Assembly (NCBI GenBank): GCA_002372315.1
Contig: DFFU01000003.1
Coordinates: 1 to 64,000 of the forward strand
Direction of reading: 5' to 3'
From: Alphaproteobacteria bacterium UBA3768
Lineage (GTDB): Bacteria > Pseudomonadota > Alphaproteobacteria > CAAHEQ01 > UBA3637
Length of the DNA: 64,000 nt
The translations under genes were made by a program, and so were the position numbers. Below the pieces are notes generated by a model. That model ran no database searches. It saw nothing but the letters and a program-made list of their open reading frames with translations, and was not told the DNA's origin. Positions 62,215 through 64,000 of this stretch are shown in pieces. Position 1 is the stretch's first letter. The number at the start of each line of letters is the position of its first letter.

Positions 62215-62694
62215 ATGCGCATTTTAGGATTGGATCCTGGCTTACGTCATACCGGATGGGGTGTGATTGATAAGACAGGTAATCGCTTTACATTTGTGGC
62301 GGCTGGTGTCATTAATCCTGATGTGGATTTATCTTTAGCAAAACGTTTGGCTGAATTGCACGAATCTCTCATCAAAGTCATTCAAGATTATTGTCCAGAT
62401 GCTGTGGTCGTAGAAGAAACTTTTGTCAATAAGAACCCCTCCTCTACTTTAAAATTAGGACAAGCAAGAGGTGTCGTTTTGATGACACCTGCGAGTATGA
62501 ATATTGATGTGGCTGAATATACACCCAATCAAATCAAAAAGACAATTACTGGTGTGGGACATGCCGAAAAAATTCAAGTGGATATGATGGTGCATAAATT
62601 AGTTGCTAATGTCCCTGAAAAACTGCCCCCCGATGCTGCCGATGCCTTAGCCATGGCTTTGTGCCATTGTTTTCAAAATCCGCTGTTAAAATAA
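62215..62694 (+). CDS. ruvC: Crossover junction endodeoxyribonuclease RuvC
   Basis: The 159-residue protein has the RNase H-like catalytic acids: LGLDPGLRHTGWG (Asp), VVEETFVNKNPSSTLKLGQARG (Glu) and PPDAADALAMALCH (two Asp). RuvC resolves Holliday junctions. GGGGGGAGA precedes the ATG at 62215; an upstream ATG at 62203 lacks a Shine-Dalgarno. ruvA and ruvB do not follow; dnaA does. Confidence 0.95.
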   Translation: MRILGLDPGLRHTGWGVIDKTGNRFTFVAAGVINPDVDLSLAKRLAELHESLIKVIQDYCPDAVVVEETFVNKNPSSTLKLGQARGVVLMTPASMNIDVAEYTPNQIKKTITGVGHAEKIQVDMMVHKLVANVPEKLPPDAADALAMALCHCFQNPLLK

Positions 62695-62707
62695 TTTTTC
62701 CCAAAAT

Positions 62708-62748
62708 CACTATATGTAGATATAAATGAACTACATCTTGTGTTTTTT
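62708..62748 (+). terminator. Possible terminator after ruvC
   Basis: CAC...ATGTAG pairs with CTACAT...GTG across a long loop, followed by T6. The helix is weak. Confidence 0.4.
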
Positions 62749-62847
62749 AAAATAAATTTGTTTTTCGCGTAAAAGTTGGTTGAAATTTTTATGAGTTTTG
62801 TTTAGGATGCATTCTAGGTTCAATTTTTTCTGATGAAAGGGGCAAAG

Positions 62848-64000
62848 ATGCAGGACACCGCCACATTCCAAAGCGAATGGCAATTGATGTGTCAACAGCT
62901 GTCAGATCAGCTCAAAGATACCTCGGTCATGCGTTGGATGAGCCGCGTTACCCCCGAATTAACAAGTGATAATAAATTAAATCTGTGGGCACCCAGCCCT
63001 TGTATCTGTGAACTCGTACAAATGCGATACAGCGAAGCGATTCGGGCATGGTGGCATGAAAAAAATCCCGATTCGTCTATCTATATCGGTATTAAAAAAA
63101 TTGAAAGTGCACAGCCAGCACAACCCATTATTTTAAATAAACCACTCATTACTGCCAAAGAGGAAAGAGCGGTTTATGCAAAGGTAACCCCTGTTCTTCC
63201 CTCAGAAGATATCTATACACAATTTTTGGATAAAACACACACTTTTGATTCGTTTGTGGTAGGCCCTAGCAATGAATTTGCTTATGTTGCTGCCAAACAG
63301 ATTGCTGATGATGATAATGTGGCTTTCAATCCTCTTTATTTACAGGCGGGTGTAGGATTAGGTAAAACCCATTTGATGCACGCAATTGCTTGGCGCATAA
63401 AAGAACGCCATCCTGAAAAAACAGTTTTGTATTTATCCAGTGAACAGTTTTTACAGCGTTTTTTGAAATCCTTACAAGCCAAAGATATGAACAACTTTAA
63501 AGAATTGTTCAGAAATGTTGATGTGCTGTTAGTGGATGATATCCAATTTATTGTGGGCAAACAACGCACTCAGGAAGAATTTTTTCATACCTTTAATAAT
63601 CTAATTGCACGGGGTAAGAAAATTATTTTGTCTTCCGATTCGGCCCCCATGGAACTACGTGGTATAGAGGAACGCCTGCAAACCCGTATTGCCCAAGGAT
63701 TAGTTGTCAATATTCAACCTGCATCCTATGAGTTACGTTTGGGAATCTTAAATGAAAAGCTCAAGCGCCTGGGGGCAGATATGGATAAAGATGTTTTGGC
63801 TTTCTTGGCCAAAAGCATTACTGCTAATGTACGAGAACTGGAAGGTGCTCTAAAACGTTTAGTGGCACATCGTCAGTTATTGGGTGGAGAAATTACTTTA
63901 GAATCCACAAAACAAATTTTAAAGGATATTTTGCATACCATGGAGCGTCAAGTACGTGCCCCAGAGATTCAACAAATGGTTGCCGATTATTATCGTTTGT
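62848..64000 (+). CDS. dnaA: Chromosomal replication initiator DnaA, 3' partial
   Basis: At least 384 residues are present and the frame runs off the window end. Domain I starts FQSEWQLMCQQLSDQLKD with the conserved Trp. Domain III shows NPLYLQAGVGLGKTHLMHA (Walker A, about residue 168), VLLVDDIQF (Walker B, about 228), SSDSAPMEL (sensor) and ANVRELEGALKRL. The DNA-binding domain IV is outside the window. AAAGGGG precedes the ATG. I saw no cluster of DnaA boxes (TTATCCACA-like) in the 150 bp upstream. Confidence 0.95.
   Translation, partial: MQDTATFQSEWQLMCQQLSDQLKDTSVMRWMSRVTPELTSDNKLNLWAPSPCICELVQMRYSEAIRAWWHEKNPDSSIYIGIKKIESAQPAQPIILNKPLITAKEERAVYAKVTPVLPSEDIYTQFLDKTHTFDSFVVGPSNEFAYVAAKQIADDDNVAFNPLYLQAGVGLGKTHLMHAIAWRIKERHPEKTVLYLSSEQFLQRFLKSLQAKDMNNFKELFRNVDVLLVDDIQFIVGKQRTQEEFFHTFNNLIARGKKIILSSDSAPMELRGIEERLQTRIAQGLVVNIQPASYELRLGILNEKLKRLGADMDKDVLAFLAKSITANVRELEGALKRLVAHRQLLGGEITLESTKQILKDILHTMERQVRAPEIQQMVADYYRL

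Noticed and set aside
62695..62847. Replication origin upstream of dnaA
   Set aside because: The gap is AT-rich but I found no DnaA boxes of the TTATNCACA type or ordered repeats, so oriC is not supported here.

Overview
The window looks like a chromosomal segment of a small-genome, AT-rich alphaproteobacterium, probably host- or gut-associated. The lineage is inferred from the DUF4164-ZapA-YmdB(TIGR00282)-YebC-RuvC-DnaA neighbourhood, a CTTGAC-type promoter before groESL, an AmiC with an AMIN domain, and a TolC/OprM-type efflux lipoprotein, which implies an outer membrane. I could not run a database search, so lineage and family names rest on motif recognition.

Layout. 1-2.2 kb: 3' part of a cysteine-rich secreted-type protein with an internal 438-bp duplication. 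2.4-10.8 kb: envelope lipid block (LTA-synthase-like sulfatase-fold enzyme, dapA, family-2 glycosyltransferase, Aas-type acyltransferase/acyl-ACP synthetase, MFS transporter, two paralogous small membrane proteins, fabD). 10.9-12.8 kb: prepilin-like N-terminus fused to EGF/furin-like cysteine modules, with a (TG)21 microsatellite upstream. 12.9-16.2 kb: amiC and rne. 16.2-19.8 kb: reverse-strand redox operon (DXS-like enzyme, flavin reductase, exported flavodoxin, membrane 4Fe-4S protein). 19.9-25.5 kb: RND efflux adaptor followed by one ORF fusing the RND pump to its outer-membrane channel. 25.5-35 kb: flavoprotein, hydrolase, DUF2157/GDYXXLXY pair, a large coiled-coil protein, a SpoIIE-type phosphatase and a GDSL esterase. 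35.2-38.6 kb: an 1128-residue cysteine-module protein. 38.7-43.4 kb: groEL/groES, rpmJ (41 codons), a structured RNA candidate, a second prepilin-like protein with a LamG-like end, recR and ybaB.

43.5-50.7 kb is accessory DNA: tRNA-Leu(CAA) followed by unrelated cargo genes (DUF-like, ankyrin, MORN-like, orphan) separated by copies of a composite repeat. The repeat carries a tRNA T-arm-like 11-mer, and its reverse strand reads as the decaying C-terminus of one protein family. 50.9-55.6 kb: dTDP-rhamnose genes rfbA/C/D without rfbB, a CstA-family transporter and a UDP-xylose-synthase-like epimerase. tRNA-Asp(GTC) follows, with an integrase N-terminal remnant beside it. 56.1-64 kb: VIT/vWA protein plus lipoprotein hydrolase, a possible 6S-like RNA, DUF4164-zapA-ymdB, yebC, ruvC and the start of dnaA.

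The main themes are envelope construction (peptidoglycan, lipid, rhamnose, efflux) and a set of cysteine-rich, partly pilin-anchored surface proteins. The strongest novelties are the RND-channel fusion with an internal lipobox, the tRNA-anchored repeat/cargo array, and the microsatellite in front of a pilin-like surface gene.
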